A DNA stretch of 64,000 nt from CAWDVR01 sp044869805 (GTDB taxonomy: Bacteria > Acidobacteriota > Thermoanaerobaculia > Multivoradales > SZUA-115). Each line of letters starts with the position of its first letter. Position 1 is the stretch's first letter. Both the position numbers and the translations under genes were made by a program. Under the pieces are notes generated by a model. That model was not told the DNA's origin, made no database searches, and was given only the letters and a program-made list of their open reading frames with translations. This document shows positions 51,465-60,930 of the stretch, piece after piece. The DNA lies in contig JBIOXV010000107.1 of NCBI GenBank assembly GCA_044869805.1, positions 8,691-72,690 on the forward strand, read 5' to 3'.

Positions 51465-52598
51465 ATGCGAATCGGCTTCCTGGTCGAGCGGCCAACGCAG
51501 TTCGACGTGCCCTTTTTCCGCTTCGCCGCCGCCGACCGCGAGCATCGGCTGCGGGTGATCTACGCCACGGGCGCGAGCGGCGAGGCGCGCTTCGACCCCG
51601 AGCTCGGCCGCGAGGTCTCCTGGGGTTTCGAGCTCCTGGGCGGCTATGACCACGCCGTGCTGCCGGCGAGGGGCCGGCGCCGCTTCTGGCGCCGCGAGCT
51701 CGCCAGGGAGCGCTACGACTTGCTGATCACCAACGGCTACTCCCAACGCGCCTACCTCGAGGCGGCCTTCGCTGCCCGCCGCGCCGGGGTGACGACCGGC
51801 CTGCGCCTGGACTCGGTCGAGTTCGCCGACTCGTGGCGCCGCCGGCGGGTGAAGCGCGCCCTGTATCAGGCCCTGCTCCGCCGTCTCTACGATCTGTTCT
51901 TCGGCGTCGGCACGCTCACCGCCCGCTACCTCGCCTTCTTCGGCATCGAGCCCGAGCGCATCGCCTACTTCACCTACGCCGTCGACGTCGAGAGCTTCCG
52001 CCGGCGCTCGGCGATGACCGCCGCCGAGCGCCGCGCCCACCGCGAGCGGCTGGGCTTGCCGGCCGAAGGTCCGGTGGTGACGGTGGTGGCCAAGCTCAAC
52101 GCCCGCGAGGCGCCGTGGGACCTGCTCGCCGCGCTGCGGCTCTACGAGGGGGAACCGCCGTGGCTGGCGGTGGCGGGCGACGGCCCCGATCAGGACCGTC
52201 TGGAGGCCTTCACCCGAGCGCACGGCCTATCGCGGGTGCGCTTCCTGGGTTACGTGCCGTTCGTCGAGCTGCCCAGTCTCTACGGCGCCTCCGACCTCTT
52301 CGTGCACGCGGCGGCCGAGGAGCGCTGGGGGGTGTCGGTGCCCGAGGCCATGGCCTGCGGCCTGCCGGTCATCGCCTCGTCGCGAGTGGGCGCCGGGCAC
52401 GACCTCGTCGAGCCCGGCAGGAACGGCTTCGTCTACGTGGCGGGCAATGCGGCCGAGCTCGCCTCCCGCCTGCACCAGAGCCTGACCATGCTGGCACCCG
52501 CCGAGGTGGCCCGCACCAACCGCGAGGTGCTGGCACGCTGGGACTACGCCGCCACCTGGCGCAGCCTCCTGCGCGCCGCGGCCAGCGTCGAGCGATGA
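51465..52598 (+). CDS. GT4-family glycosyltransferase
   Basis: 377 residues. Begins MRIGFLVERPTQFDVPFF. Donor half: PVVTVVAKLNAREAPWDLLA near 204 and EERWGVSVPEAMACGLPVIA near 284 (E-x7-E). First gene after the hairpin; its stop overlaps the GT2 start. Confidence 0.85.
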   Translation: MRIGFLVERPTQFDVPFFRFAAADREHRLRVIYATGASGEARFDPELGREVSWGFELLGGYDHAVLPARGRRRFWRRELARERYDLLITNGYSQRAYLEAAFAARRAGVTTGLRLDSVEFADSWRRRRVKRALYQALLRRLYDLFFGVGTLTARYLAFFGIEPERIAYFTYAVDVESFRRRSAMTAAERRAHRERLGLPAEGPVVTVVAKLNAREAPWDLLAALRLYEGEPPWLAVAGDGPDQDRLEAFTRAHGLSRVRFLGYVPFVELPSLYGASDLFVHAAAEERWGVSVPEAMACGLPVIASSRVGAGHDLVEPGRNGFVYVAGNAAELASRLHQSLTMLAPAEVARTNREVLARWDYAATWRSLLRAAASVER

Positions 52599-53452
52599 TC
52601 CCGGTCACCGTCCTGGTCACTACCCGCAACGAGGAGGCCAACCTCGGCCGCTGCCTCGCCAGCGTGCACGGCTTCGCCGGCCAGATCGTGGTGCTCGACT
52701 CGGAGTCGGTGGACGGCACGGTCGAGATCGCGAAGCGGTACGCGGATCAGGTCGTCAATCTGCCCTACGAGCACGGGCGGATCATCCCCTGGATCTTCCA
52801 GTGGGGGCTCGACAACCTCGACCTCCGCCACGACTGGGTGCTGATCCTCGAGGCCGACCAGGCCCTGACCCCGGAGCTCAAGGCCGAGCTCGAAGAGCTG
52901 TTCGCGCGGCCGGAGATCCCGGCTGACGGCTTCTACCTCAGGCGGGTGCAGATCTTCCGCGGCAAGCGCCTGCGCTTCGGCGGCTACGGCGGCAAGCGGC
53001 TGCTGAAGCTGTTCCGGCGCGCCAAGGGCGAGCTCGACCCGGTGGAGCAGGACACCCGGGTCTACGTGCGCGGGCCGGTGGCCAGCCTCGAGGCGCCGCT
53101 CGAGGAGTGGAACCGCAAGGAAGAGTCGATCCTCTTCTACCTCGAGAAGCACCTGCGCTACGCCGAGGCCTTCGCCCAGGAGGAGGCCAGGCGGCGGCGC
53201 GAGGGCCTGGGCTTCAAGCTCGAGGGCCGCTTCCTCGGGACGCCGGACGAGCGCGTGCTGTGGATGAAGGAGCGCTGGTACCGGATGCCGCTCTTCGTGC
53301 GGCCGTTCCTCTACTTCGCCTACCGCTACGTCTTCCTGCTGGGCTTCCTCGACGGCAAGACCGGCTTCCTCTTTCATTTCCTGCAAGCCTTCTGGTTCCG
53401 CCTGGTGGTGGACGTGCGGCTGGCGGAGATCCTGGCGGCCGAGAAGCGATGA
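52595..53452 (+). CDS. GT2-family glycosyltransferase (KdtX/WaaE-like)
   Basis: 285 residues. The GT-A fold opens with IPVTVLVTTRNEEANLGRCL, has IVVLDSESVDGTVEIA near 30 and a DxD-like WVLILEADQALTPEL near 80. The arrangement with FGGYGGKRLLKLFRR near 128 and the long C-terminal helices resembles lipopolysaccharide core GT2 enzymes (WaaE/KdtX). An inverting transferase is expected. A short C-terminal hydrophobic stretch (FLYFAYRYVFLLGFLDG) may bind the membrane. Confidence 0.86.
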   Translation: MIPVTVLVTTRNEEANLGRCLASVHGFAGQIVVLDSESVDGTVEIAKRYADQVVNLPYEHGRIIPWIFQWGLDNLDLRHDWVLILEADQALTPELKAELEELFARPEIPADGFYLRRVQIFRGKRLRFGGYGGKRLLKLFRRAKGELDPVEQDTRVYVRGPVASLEAPLEEWNRKEESILFYLEKHLRYAEAFAQEEARRRREGLGFKLEGRFLGTPDERVLWMKERWYRMPLFVRPFLYFAYRYVFLLGFLDGKTGFLFHFLQAFWFRLVVDVRLAEILAAEKR

Positions 53453-53462
53453 CCACCCCCCA

Positions 53463-55277
53463 ATGACGACTCATATCCTGGGCATCAACGCCTTCCACGC
53501 CGACGCCTCGGCCGCCGCGCTCGCGGGCGGCCGCTTCGTGACCGGCGTCGAGGAAGAGCGCTTCCGGCGGGTCAAGCACTGGGCGGGCTTCCCGGGCGAA
53601 GCGATCGCCCACTGCCTGGCCGAGCTCGACGCCGGCGGCCTCGAGGGTCTGACCGCGGTCGCGGTCTCGCGCCAGCCGCGTGCCTACCTGGCGCGCAAGG
53701 CGTGGCTCGCGCTCACCCACCCGCGCAGCCTCGGCCGGGCCCTCGGGCGGGCGAAGAACCTCGCCGCCGTGGCCTCGCTCGAGGCACGGCTCGCCGAGCG
53801 CTTCGGCGCGCCGGGCGGACGCGGGATGCCGCCCGTGCACGCCGTCGAGCACCACCTGGCCCACCTCGCCTCGGCATTCTTCTGCTCGCCGTTCGAGGAG
53901 GCCATGTGCCTGTCGGTCGACGGCTTCGGCGACTTCGTGTCCACCATGCTGGCCGCCGGCCGCGGCGACACGCTCGAGGTGCTCGAGCGCGTCCATTTCC
54001 CGCACTCGCTCGGACTCTTCTACACCGCGATCACCCAGTTCCTGGGATTCGTCGGTTTCGGTGACGAGTACAAAGTGATGGGCCTCGCCGCCTACGGCGA
54101 GCCGACCTACGTCGCGCAGCTGCGGCGCGTGGTGCCGGCCGCCGGCGACGGCACCTTCCGCCTCGACCTGGCCTACTTCCGGCACCTCTCGGAAGGCGTG
54201 GACATGAGCTGGGAGGACGGCGCACCCACCCTCGGCTTGGTCTACACCCCGGCCCTCGAAAAGTTGCTGGGCCCGGCGCGCGGCAAGGACGACGAGCTCG
54301 CCCAGCGCCACAAGGACCTCGCGGCCTCGCTGCAGCAGGTGTACGAGGAGCGCTTCTTCGCCCTGGTGCGCGCGCTGGGCAAGAGGACCGGCTCGAAGCG
54401 CCTGGCCTTGGCCGGCGGCTGCGCGCTCAACTCGCTCGCCAACGGCAAGCTGTTCACCGAGACCGACGTCGAGGAGGTCTACGTGCAGGCCGCGGCCGGC
54501 GACGCCGGCACCGCGCTCGGCGCCGCGCTCTACGTCGAGCACGTGGTGCTCGGCTGGCCGCGCCGAGGCGCCATGGAGCACTCCTACTGGGGGCCCGCCT
54601 ACGGCGAGGAGGAAGTGCGCCGCGCGCTCGCCTCGCGGGTTCCCGGCTCGGGGGGCGGCGACGGTCGCTGGGGCGAGGTCGTGATCGAGACGATCCGCGA
54701 CGGCGACCGGCTGGCTCATGAAACCGCGGCCGCCATCGCTCGCGGCGAAGTCTTGGGCTGGTACCAGGGCCGTTCGGAGTGGGGGCCGCGGGCGCTCGGC
54801 AACCGCTCGATCCTCGCCGACCCGCGGCGGGCGGACATGAAGGAGATCCTCAACCTCAAGATCAAGCGCCGCGAGCCGTTCCGGCCGTTCGCGCCGTCGA
54901 TCCTCGAGGAGGCGACCGGCGAGTGGTTCACGATCGACTACCCGGACCCCTTCATGCTCAAGGTCTACCCCATCCGGCCGGAGAAGCGCGCCGCCATCCC
55001 CGCCGTCACCCACGCCGACGGCACCGGGCGTCTGCAGACCGTGGCGCGCGAGGCCAACCCGCGCTACTACCGGCTGATCTGCGCCTTCGAGGCGCAGACC
55101 GGCGTGCCGATGGTGCTCAACACCTCCTTCAACGAGAACGAGCCGATCGTCAACCGGCCCGAGGAGGCGATCGACTGCTTCCTGCGCACCCGCATGGACC
55201 GCCTGGTGCTGGGGGACGTTGTGGTGGCGCGGGTCGCCGCGCCCTTGCCGGTGGAGCCCACTCCGGTCGGCGGCTAG
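53463..55277 (+). CDS. Carbamoyltransferase (NodU/CmcH family)
   Basis: 604 residues. The N-terminal Kae1-like half has the metal triad His130-His131-His134 (EHHLAHLASAFF), SVDGFGDFVSTM, and KVMGLAAYGEP. The C-terminal YrdC-like half has GRSEWGPRALGNRSILADPR near 440 and PMVLNTSFNENEPIVN near 545, as in TobZ/NodU. It makes carbamoyl-AMP from carbamoyl phosphate and ATP and transfers carbamoyl to a hydroxyl, here presumably a sugar of the exopolysaccharide. No Shine-Dalgarno is visible before the ATG. Confidence 0.92.
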   Translation: MTTHILGINAFHADASAAALAGGRFVTGVEEERFRRVKHWAGFPGEAIAHCLAELDAGGLEGLTAVAVSRQPRAYLARKAWLALTHPRSLGRALGRAKNLAAVASLEARLAERFGAPGGRGMPPVHAVEHHLAHLASAFFCSPFEEAMCLSVDGFGDFVSTMLAAGRGDTLEVLERVHFPHSLGLFYTAITQFLGFVGFGDEYKVMGLAAYGEPTYVAQLRRVVPAAGDGTFRLDLAYFRHLSEGVDMSWEDGAPTLGLVYTPALEKLLGPARGKDDELAQRHKDLAASLQQVYEERFFALVRALGKRTGSKRLALAGGCALNSLANGKLFTETDVEEVYVQAAAGDAGTALGAALYVEHVVLGWPRRGAMEHSYWGPAYGEEEVRRALASRVPGSGGGDGRWGEVVIETIRDGDRLAHETAAAIARGEVLGWYQGRSEWGPRALGNRSILADPRRADMKEILNLKIKRREPFRPFAPSILEEATGEWFTIDYPDPFMLKVYPIRPEKRAAIPAVTHADGTGRLQTVAREANPRYYRLICAFEAQTGVPMVLNTSFNENEPIVNRPEEAIDCFLRTRMDRLVLGDVVVARVAAPLPVEPTPVGG

Positions 55278-55278
55278 C

Positions 55279-56055
55279 ATGCGACGCCTCCTCGAGCTGC
55301 TGAGCCGCAACCTGGTGCTGAAACGCCGCCTGCCCGACGCGCACGGCGGTGCCGAGATCCTGGTCTCGCCCGACGCCTCGCTCCGCTTCTGGCGGCGAGA
55401 TCTCGAGCGCGTCGACCCCTGGCTCCTCGCGATGGCCAAGCGCCTGGTGCGGCCCGGCTCGGTGGTGTGGGACGTGGGCGCCAACGTCGGCCTCTTCGCC
55501 TTCGCGGCGGCCTTCGGCGCCGGCCCGCGAGGGCGCGTCGTGGCGCTGGAGGCCGACCCCTGGCTGGCCTCGCTGCTGCGCCGCTCGGCCGCCGCGCTGC
55601 CCGCCTCCTACGCGCCGGTCGAGGTCCTGCCAGCCGCCGCCGCGGCCGGCCCCGGCACCGTGGAGCTGGTCATCGCCCGGCGCGGCCGGGCTGCCAACCA
55701 CCTGGCCTCGGTGGCCGGGTCGTCGCAGAGCGGCGGCCCGCGGGAGACACTGGCGGTCGACGCCGTGAGCCTCGACTCCCTGCTCTCGACCCGGACCGCG
55801 CCCACCGTTGTCAAGATCGACGTCGAGGGCGCGGAGCTCGAGGTCCTGGCTGGCGCCGAGCGGGTCCTCTCGCAGGCCCGGCCGACGCTCCTCATCGAGG
55901 TCTCCTCTCCTTCGATCGAACCCCTCTCCGCTCTCCTCACCGGGCACCGCTACACGATGCTCGACGCCGCGCGGCTCGGCGATCCCGACGCCAAGCCTGT
56001 CGCGCGGGCGGTAGAGAACACGGTCGCGCTGCCGGGCGAGGTCGTCGCGTGGTGA
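55279..56055 (+). CDS. FkbM-family SAM methyltransferase
   Basis: 258 residues. SAM site VVWDVGANVGLFAFAAAF near 73, strand end VVALEADPW near 95, and the FkbM motif PTVVKIDVEGAELEVLAGAE near 177-196. It begins one base after the carbamoyltransferase stop and overlaps the next methyltransferase gene. Confidence 0.87.
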   Translation: MRRLLELLSRNLVLKRRLPDAHGGAEILVSPDASLRFWRRDLERVDPWLLAMAKRLVRPGSVVWDVGANVGLFAFAAAFGAGPRGRVVALEADPWLASLLRRSAAALPASYAPVEVLPAAAAAGPGTVELVIARRGRAANHLASVAGSSQSGGPRETLAVDAVSLDSLLSTRTAPTVVKIDVEGAELEVLAGAERVLSQARPTLLIEVSSPSIEPLSALLTGHRYTMLDAARLGDPDAKPVARAVENTVALPGEVVAW

Positions 56056-56903
56056 GCCAGGCACCGGCCGAGATACCGCTGCTGCGCGGCGCCGTACCCG
56101 GCCCCGGTGACCCCGAGCACCGGGAGCGTCAAAAGTACGAGTCCGGCGCCGCCGAGGAAGAGGTGCGCTCGACGATCGGCCCCGGGCCCGAAGGCTGGCT
56201 CGAGGTGGTGAAGCGCTGCGAGCCGGGCTCGCTGCTGAGCCTCGACTTCGTTCTGGAGCATCCCGAGCTCTCGGCGCGGGTCCGCGGCAGGGTGATCGAC
56301 CTGGGCGCCGGCACCTGCTGGGCTACCGCCCGCCTGTCGCGACACCGGGGGGTCGAAGAGGTGGTGGCGCTCGACCTCGCCGCCGGCTTCCTGACCCGCA
56401 TCGGCAGCGGCGTGATCCGTGCGACGGGTGGCGACCCGGGCAAGATCCGCTTCGCCGAGAGCAGCTTCGAGCGCACGCCGTTCGCTGCTGGCTCCTTCGA
56501 CGCCGCCTTCCTGATCGCCGCCCTCCACCACTCCCTGGCACCCCTCAAGGTGCTGCTCGAAGCGCGGCGCCTGCTCGCGCCGGGAGGGCTCTTGGTGGTG
56601 GTCGAGAACCCCGGCTCGGTCCTCGGGATCGGTCGCCAGCGGCGGCTCGGCCTCGAGCTGTCGCGGCAGACGGGCGCCACCGAGATTGCCTACACCCGCG
56701 GCGAGATCGCCTACCTGCTCGCTCATGCCGGCTTCGATCGCATCACCTTTCACCCGGTGGGCGGCTTCTCCTCCAACCCCTTGAAGCGCTGGGCACGCCG
56801 TCTGCTCCGCCGCCTCGGGCTCGAGCACCTGGTGCTGGCGGTGGGCTATGTCATCGTGGCCGAGCCTTGCAAGGACCTGGGCGCGACGCCTGAGCGCCTG
56901 TGA
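56052..56903 (+). CDS. Class I SAM-dependent methyltransferase
   Basis: 283 residues. Motif I RVIDLGAGTCWATARLS near 79, LDLAAGF near 108, motif post-II SFDAAFLIAALHHSLAPLKV near 148 and a typical Methyltransf_11 C-terminal LLVVVENPGS. It is not of the FkbM type. The substrate is likely a sugar or lipid carrier; nothing more specific is visible. GTG start overlaps the previous stop. Confidence 0.85.
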   Translation: MSQAPAEIPLLRGAVPGPGDPEHRERQKYESGAAEEEVRSTIGPGPEGWLEVVKRCEPGSLLSLDFVLEHPELSARVRGRVIDLGAGTCWATARLSRHRGVEEVVALDLAAGFLTRIGSGVIRATGGDPGKIRFAESSFERTPFAAGSFDAAFLIAALHHSLAPLKVLLEARRLLAPGGLLVVVENPGSVLGIGRQRRLGLELSRQTGATEIAYTRGEIAYLLAHAGFDRITFHPVGGFSSNPLKRWARRLLRRLGLEHLVLAVGYVIVAEPCKDLGATPERL

Positions 56904-56935
56904 ATAAACCTGCTGCGCGACGATTTCTTCACAGG
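56897..56935. repeat. Intercistronic inverted repeat over a stop codon
   Basis: CCTGTGAA (56897-56904, containing the TGA stop) and TTCACAGG (56928-56935) are perfect complements 23 bases apart. It could form a weak stem or be an operator-like site before the methyltransferase at 56946. Significance unclear. Confidence 0.3.
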
Positions 56936-56945
56936 CTCTGAGGCC

Positions 56946-57806
56946 ATGGTCCGAGCAATCCTCCGCCGGCTGCTTCCCGGCCCCCTCCGCGACCCGCTCG
57001 CTCGCCTGGTGCAGGCCGCCCGAAGCTACCACCCGGAACGGCGGCGGCGGGAGCGAGCCTTCTACGCCGCCAACGCGGACGCCGCGGGCCACGAGATGAC
57101 GCTCCGGCCGGGGCTCACGCTCGCCGTCGATCCCCGCGCGCGCCACGGCTTCGAGCACTTCTGCTTCCGCTCTCTCGAGATGGCGCGCGAGCTCGACGCC
57201 TTCCTCGCCGAGCGCGGCAGCCGCCTCCGCCTGCTCGACGTCGGCGCCCTGCACGGCCTGTTCGCGTTCGCCTTCACTCATGGCCGCCCCGAGGCGCGCG
57301 CCCTGGCCGTCGATCCCTCGCCGGCCGCGCTCGAGGTGCTGGAGTCCAACCTGCTCCTCAACCCTGGCTGCCGCATCGAGCCGCTGCCGGTCGCCGTGGG
57401 CGCGCGCCCCGGCGCCCTGCGCATGCAGCCTTGCTGGCACCACCTGGAGGCGCTGCCGGAGGGCGCGGCAGCCGAGGGTGTCGTCGAAGTGCCGCTCACC
57501 ACCATCGACCGTCTCTGCGGCGAGCGCGGCTTGGCGCCGGACGTGGTCAAGATCGATGTCGAGGGCTACGAGCTGGAGGTGCTCGAGGGCGCGCGGGAGA
57601 CGCTGGCTCGCTGCCGGCCCGTGCTCTTCCTCGAGGTCCACCCGGCGCGGCTCGCGGAGCTCGGCGGCTCGGCGGCCGAGGTGGGAAGCCTGCTCGAGGG
57701 CCTGGGATATCGCGCCTTCGGGGTCGAGGACGGGCGCCCCGCGGCGCGGCGCTTCTCGCGCTCCGAGCGGGTGTTCCGGGTGCTAGCGCGGCAAGGCTCC
57801 GGCTAG
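56946..57806 (+). CDS. FkbM-family SAM methyltransferase
   Basis: 286 residues. SAM site SRLRLLDVGALHGLFAFAF near 88, ALAVDPSPAAL near 119, FkbM motif APDVVKIDVEGYELEVLEGA near 199-218. Third FkbM paralogue of the locus. Its stop abuts the stop of the convergent glycosyltransferase with no base between. Confidence 0.87.
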   Translation: MVRAILRRLLPGPLRDPLARLVQAARSYHPERRRRERAFYAANADAAGHEMTLRPGLTLAVDPRARHGFEHFCFRSLEMARELDAFLAERGSRLRLLDVGALHGLFAFAFTHGRPEARALAVDPSPAALEVLESNLLLNPGCRIEPLPVAVGARPGALRMQPCWHHLEALPEGAAAEGVVEVPLTTIDRLCGERGLAPDVVKIDVEGYELEVLEGARETLARCRPVLFLEVHPARLAELGGSAAEVGSLLEGLGYRAFGVEDGRPAARRFSRSERVFRVLARQGSG

Positions 57807-58673
57807 CTAGCGCCGCCAGCGCCGCAGCAGCTCGGTACGGGCCAGGCCCCAGGCGCGGAGCCGGCTCACGGGCAAGAAGCGAATCGCCTCCGGCGGCTCG
57901 CCGCGGCGGTCGGGCGCGCCGGCCAGGCGCGCTGGCAGGAGGTGCCTCGCCGGGCTGACGAAGTGCAGGCCCACCGGGTCGCCGGGTGCCGCCTCCCCGG
58001 CGAGGGCGACCTGGCCGGGATCGACCGCCCAGCAGCCGGCGCGCTCCCCAAGCAGCGCCCAGCAGGTCTGCTCCGCCCACACCGGCGCGAGCTGGAATCC
58101 GCGGCGGGAGAGATACCACTCGACCAGCTCCAGGTCGTAGCGGTCGGCGCGGAAGCTCACGATGCCGGTGTTGACCCGCGCCGGCAGCCGCAGCCGCCGG
58201 TGGAGAAGGAAATGCCACGAGCGTACCGAGTAGGCGTTCTGCACGTCGCGCATGAAGACCGCGCCGGCGGCCGGTGACGGCCAGCGGAACAGCCCGCGAA
58301 AAGGTCGCAGGAACAACACGTCGGAATCGCAGTAGAAGAGCTCCCCGGAATCCGCCAGCAGCGGCGCGTCGATCAGCTTCAAGCCGAGCGGGTTCGCGGC
58401 CCGGAAGCGGGCCAGCGCTGGCCGCCGTGCCAGCACTGCCGCAAGCCGGTCGTCCGCCTCGGCGCGTGACACGAAGCGGACCTCACCGAGCCTCTCCTCC
58501 AGCCGCTCGCGGTCCCCGGCGGTGAGCGAGCCGTCGTCGTGGACCCTGAGCGCGAGCGGCTCCAGACTGTAGGCCCCGAGGCTCCCCAAGCATGCCAGGG
58601 CCATCTCGACGTGAGCCGAGCCCAGCAAGACCGCCACCTCGATCGGCCCGGGAGCGTTTGGAGTTCGCGCCAT
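57807..58673 (-). CDS. GT-A-fold (GT8-like) glycosyltransferase
   Basis: 288 residues, the only minus-strand gene in the biosynthetic run. It opens with IEVAVLLGSAHVEMALACLGSL and has LRVHDDGSLTAGDRERL near 42 and the metal-binding FYCDSDVLFLRPF with Asp116-x-Asp118. Later NTGIVSFRADRYDLELVEWY resembles the GT8/GT32 product-site helix. It is probably an alpha-sugar transferase. A TAGGAT box (58688-58683 on the minus strand) lies nine bases before the ATG. Confidence 0.75.
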   Translation of the reverse strand: MARTPNAPGPIEVAVLLGSAHVEMALACLGSLGAYSLEPLALRVHDDGSLTAGDRERLEERLGEVRFVSRAEADDRLAAVLARRPALARFRAANPLGLKLIDAPLLADSGELFYCDSDVLFLRPFRGLFRWPSPAAGAVFMRDVQNAYSVRSWHFLLHRRLRLPARVNTGIVSFRADRYDLELVEWYLSRRGFQLAPVWAEQTCWALLGERAGCWAVDPGQVALAGEAAPGDPVGLHFVSPARHLLPARLAGAPDRRGEPPEAIRFLPVSRLRAWGLARTELLRRWRR

Positions 58674-58708
58674 CGAGCCGCTATCCTAACGGGCCGTTCC
58701 AGCCACTC
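58674..58708. promoter_or_regulatory. Short divergent promoter gap
   Basis: Overlapping candidate -10 boxes: TAGGAT on the minus strand (58688-58683) toward the GT-A gene and TATCCT on the plus strand (58682-58687) toward the SGNH gene. With only 35 bases between start codons the two promoters would compete. Confidence 0.35.
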
Positions 58709-59845
58709 ATGCCCGAGCCCACTTCACCACGGCGCGTGCGCGCTCGCCTCCGCGGTCTGCTGCGGGCGAGCGCCGGGATGCTGCTCGGCACCTTGGTGGT
58801 GATCGTCGTGCTCGAGGGCCTTGCCAGCGTCGTGTACTTCGCCGGCCGGCTGTACCGCGACCGCGCCATCGCCGAGCAGCGCCACAGCCGCTACGACGCC
58901 GACCTGGGCTGGGTCAACGTCCCCCGGCTGGAGCTGCCTGACATGTACGGGCCGGGCATCGGCCTCACCACCAACAGCCGGGGTTTCCGCGGCTCGCGCG
59001 ACTACGCCCGTGCCGTGCCGGAGGGCAGGCTGCGGCTGATCTGCTCGGGCGACTCCTTCACCCTGGGCTACGGGGTGGATGACGAGCACACCTGGTGCCG
59101 GTTGCTCGAGACCCTGGATCCCGGGCTCGAGACCGTGAACATGGGACAGGGTGGCTACGGCATCGACCAGGCCTACCTCTGGTATCGCCGCGACGCCGCC
59201 GATCTCGAGCACCAGCTTCACCTCTTCGCGTTCGTCACCGACGACTTCATCCGGGCCCTCTCCGACCGATTCTTCGGCTTCGGCAAGCCGCTGCTCGAGC
59301 TGCGCCACGGGGCGCTCGCCGTCACCAACGTCCCGGTGCCGAGGCCCAGCCCGGTCGGCCGCTGGATCACGGCCCACACGCCGCACCTCAAGAACCTGGC
59401 AACGGTCCGCCTGGCGGTGGCGGTACGCTCCGAGATCTGGGGCGACCCCGAGGTCGAGCCCTTCGACAGCCCCGAGGCGCTGGCGCTGGCGGCGGCGATC
59501 CTGGGCGAGCTCGCCAGCCTCGACCGTGCGCGGGGCAGCCGGCTGGCTCTCGTCTATCTGCCCACCCGCGAGGACTACCGCTCCGGCGCCGCCGAGCCCT
59601 GGCGCAAGCTGGTCGAGGCCAGGGCCCGGGAGCTGGGCGTGCCCTTCGTCGACCTGATCCCTGCCCTGCGGCGGCTGCCGACGGAGGCGGCCGACGCCCT
59701 GTTCATCCAGGTACCGGCGGTCGGCTACCTCGGAGCGGCCGGCCACTACACCGAGCAGGGGAACCGCTGGGCGGCGGAGGAGCTCAGCGCGCGGTTGGCG
59801 GAGTGGAAGGCGCCTCCCCTGCCGGCCTTGCGCCCGCCGCCGTGA
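58709..59845 (+). CDS. Membrane-anchored SGNH/GDSL-like hydrolase or acyltransferase partner
   Basis: 378 residues. An N-terminal anchor helix (GMLLGTLVVIVVLEGLASVVYF) is at about 23-44, then an SGNH domain with block I ICSGDSFTLGYGVDD near 111 and a late GHYTEQGNRWAAEEL (block V His) near 350. These proteins de-acetylate or acetylate sugars in the periplasm (AlgJ/AlgX-like) or cleave lipids. The neighbouring second SGNH gene and acyltransferase suggest polysaccharide O-acylation. Confidence 0.8.
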   Translation: MPEPTSPRRVRARLRGLLRASAGMLLGTLVVIVVLEGLASVVYFAGRLYRDRAIAEQRHSRYDADLGWVNVPRLELPDMYGPGIGLTTNSRGFRGSRDYARAVPEGRLRLICSGDSFTLGYGVDDEHTWCRLLETLDPGLETVNMGQGGYGIDQAYLWYRRDAADLEHQLHLFAFVTDDFIRALSDRFFGFGKPLLELRHGALAVTNVPVPRPSPVGRWITAHTPHLKNLATVRLAVAVRSEIWGDPEVEPFDSPEALALAAAILGELASLDRARGSRLALVYLPTREDYRSGAAEPWRKLVEARARELGVPFVDLIPALRRLPTEAADALFIQVPAVGYLGAAGHYTEQGNRWAAEELSARLAEWKAPPLPALRPPP

Positions 59846-60930
59846 ACGCCGGGCGACGCTGGTGGGCCCGCGCCAGGAGGCTGCTGCTAGGCCTCGCCCT
59901 GGCCGCGATCGCGGGCGAGCTCGGCTTGCGAGCCTGGGACGCGGTACGCGGCCGGCGCACCGGCTCGCTCTACGACGAGGTGGCCTTCTCGACCGGCGCC
60001 GCCGGCTGGCGTCGGTTCAAGATGCGCCCCGGCACGCTCACCGTGCCCGAGCGCTACGGCGACATCGAGTACCGCTTCAACCGCGCCGGCTATCGCGACC
60101 GCGACCACGATGCCTCGAGCCGCCGGCGGACGATCGTGCTGCTCGGCGACTCGGTGACCTTCGGGCTCGGCGTCGAGCAGGAGGAGGTCTACGCCCACCG
60201 CCTGCAAGAGGAGCTCTCCCGCCGCTTCCCGGGCGCCTACGAGGTGGCGAACCTCGCGATGTGGTCCTACCACACGCGCGACGAGCTCGCGGCACTGGAG
60301 GAGGACGGCCTCGCGCTCGCGCCGGGCCTGGTGGTGCTGCAGTTCTACATGAACGATTTCGCTCTGCCGCCGGCGGACTGGAAGCCCGCTCCCCTGCCGC
60401 TCGCGGCGCGGCTGCGCGGGCTGCGCAACCAACTGCTCTACTCCTCGAACCTCTATCGCCGCCTGCACCAGCTCGCCTACGGCGCCGCCTACCACCTGGT
60501 GCACGACCTGCGACGTCAGCGGTTCCCGGAGCGGCTGAACCGGCTCGAGCCGGAGAGCAAGCGGCGCTACCTCGAGGCCTTCACCGACGACGACGAGGTG
60601 CCGGCCTTGATGGCGCTGCGCGCGATCGCGGAGCGCAGCGCAGGCCACGGCGCGCGCTTCGTGCTGCTGCTCTCGCCCGACGAGGTGCAGCTCTACGACC
60701 CGCAGTACGACGTCATCAACCGGCGAATGGAAACCTTCGCGGCGGCCCACGGCCAGCCCTTCATCGACCTCTTGCCGGTACTGCGGGCGGCGCCCGACCG
60801 CCACCGCCTCTTCCTCGACGGCGTGCACCTCTCGTCCTACGGCCACGAGCTGGTGGCGGCGCACCTCGCGGCGGAGCTCGCGGCGCGCGGCCTGCTGCCG
60901 CCCTCGCCGGCGGCCCAGGGCGGGTCATGA
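59842..60930 (+). CDS. Membrane-anchored SGNH/GDSL-like protein, second copy
   Basis: 362 residues. Anchor helix near 10-28 (ARRLLLGLALAAIAGELGL), block I VLLGDSVTFGLGVEQ near 96, and FLDGVHLSSYGHELVA near 325 with the Asp-x-x-His catalytic pair. It is similar in layout to the preceding gene but clearly diverged. The GTG start overlaps the previous stop (GTGA). Confidence 0.82.
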   Translation: MNAGRRWWARARRLLLGLALAAIAGELGLRAWDAVRGRRTGSLYDEVAFSTGAAGWRRFKMRPGTLTVPERYGDIEYRFNRAGYRDRDHDASSRRRTIVLLGDSVTFGLGVEQEEVYAHRLQEELSRRFPGAYEVANLAMWSYHTRDELAALEEDGLALAPGLVVLQFYMNDFALPPADWKPAPLPLAARLRGLRNQLLYSSNLYRRLHQLAYGAAYHLVHDLRRQRFPERLNRLEPESKRRYLEAFTDDDEVPALMALRAIAERSAGHGARFVLLLSPDEVQLYDPQYDVINRRMETFAAAHGQPFIDLLPVLRAAPDRHRLFLDGVHLSSYGHELVAAHLAAELAARGLLPPSPAAQGGS

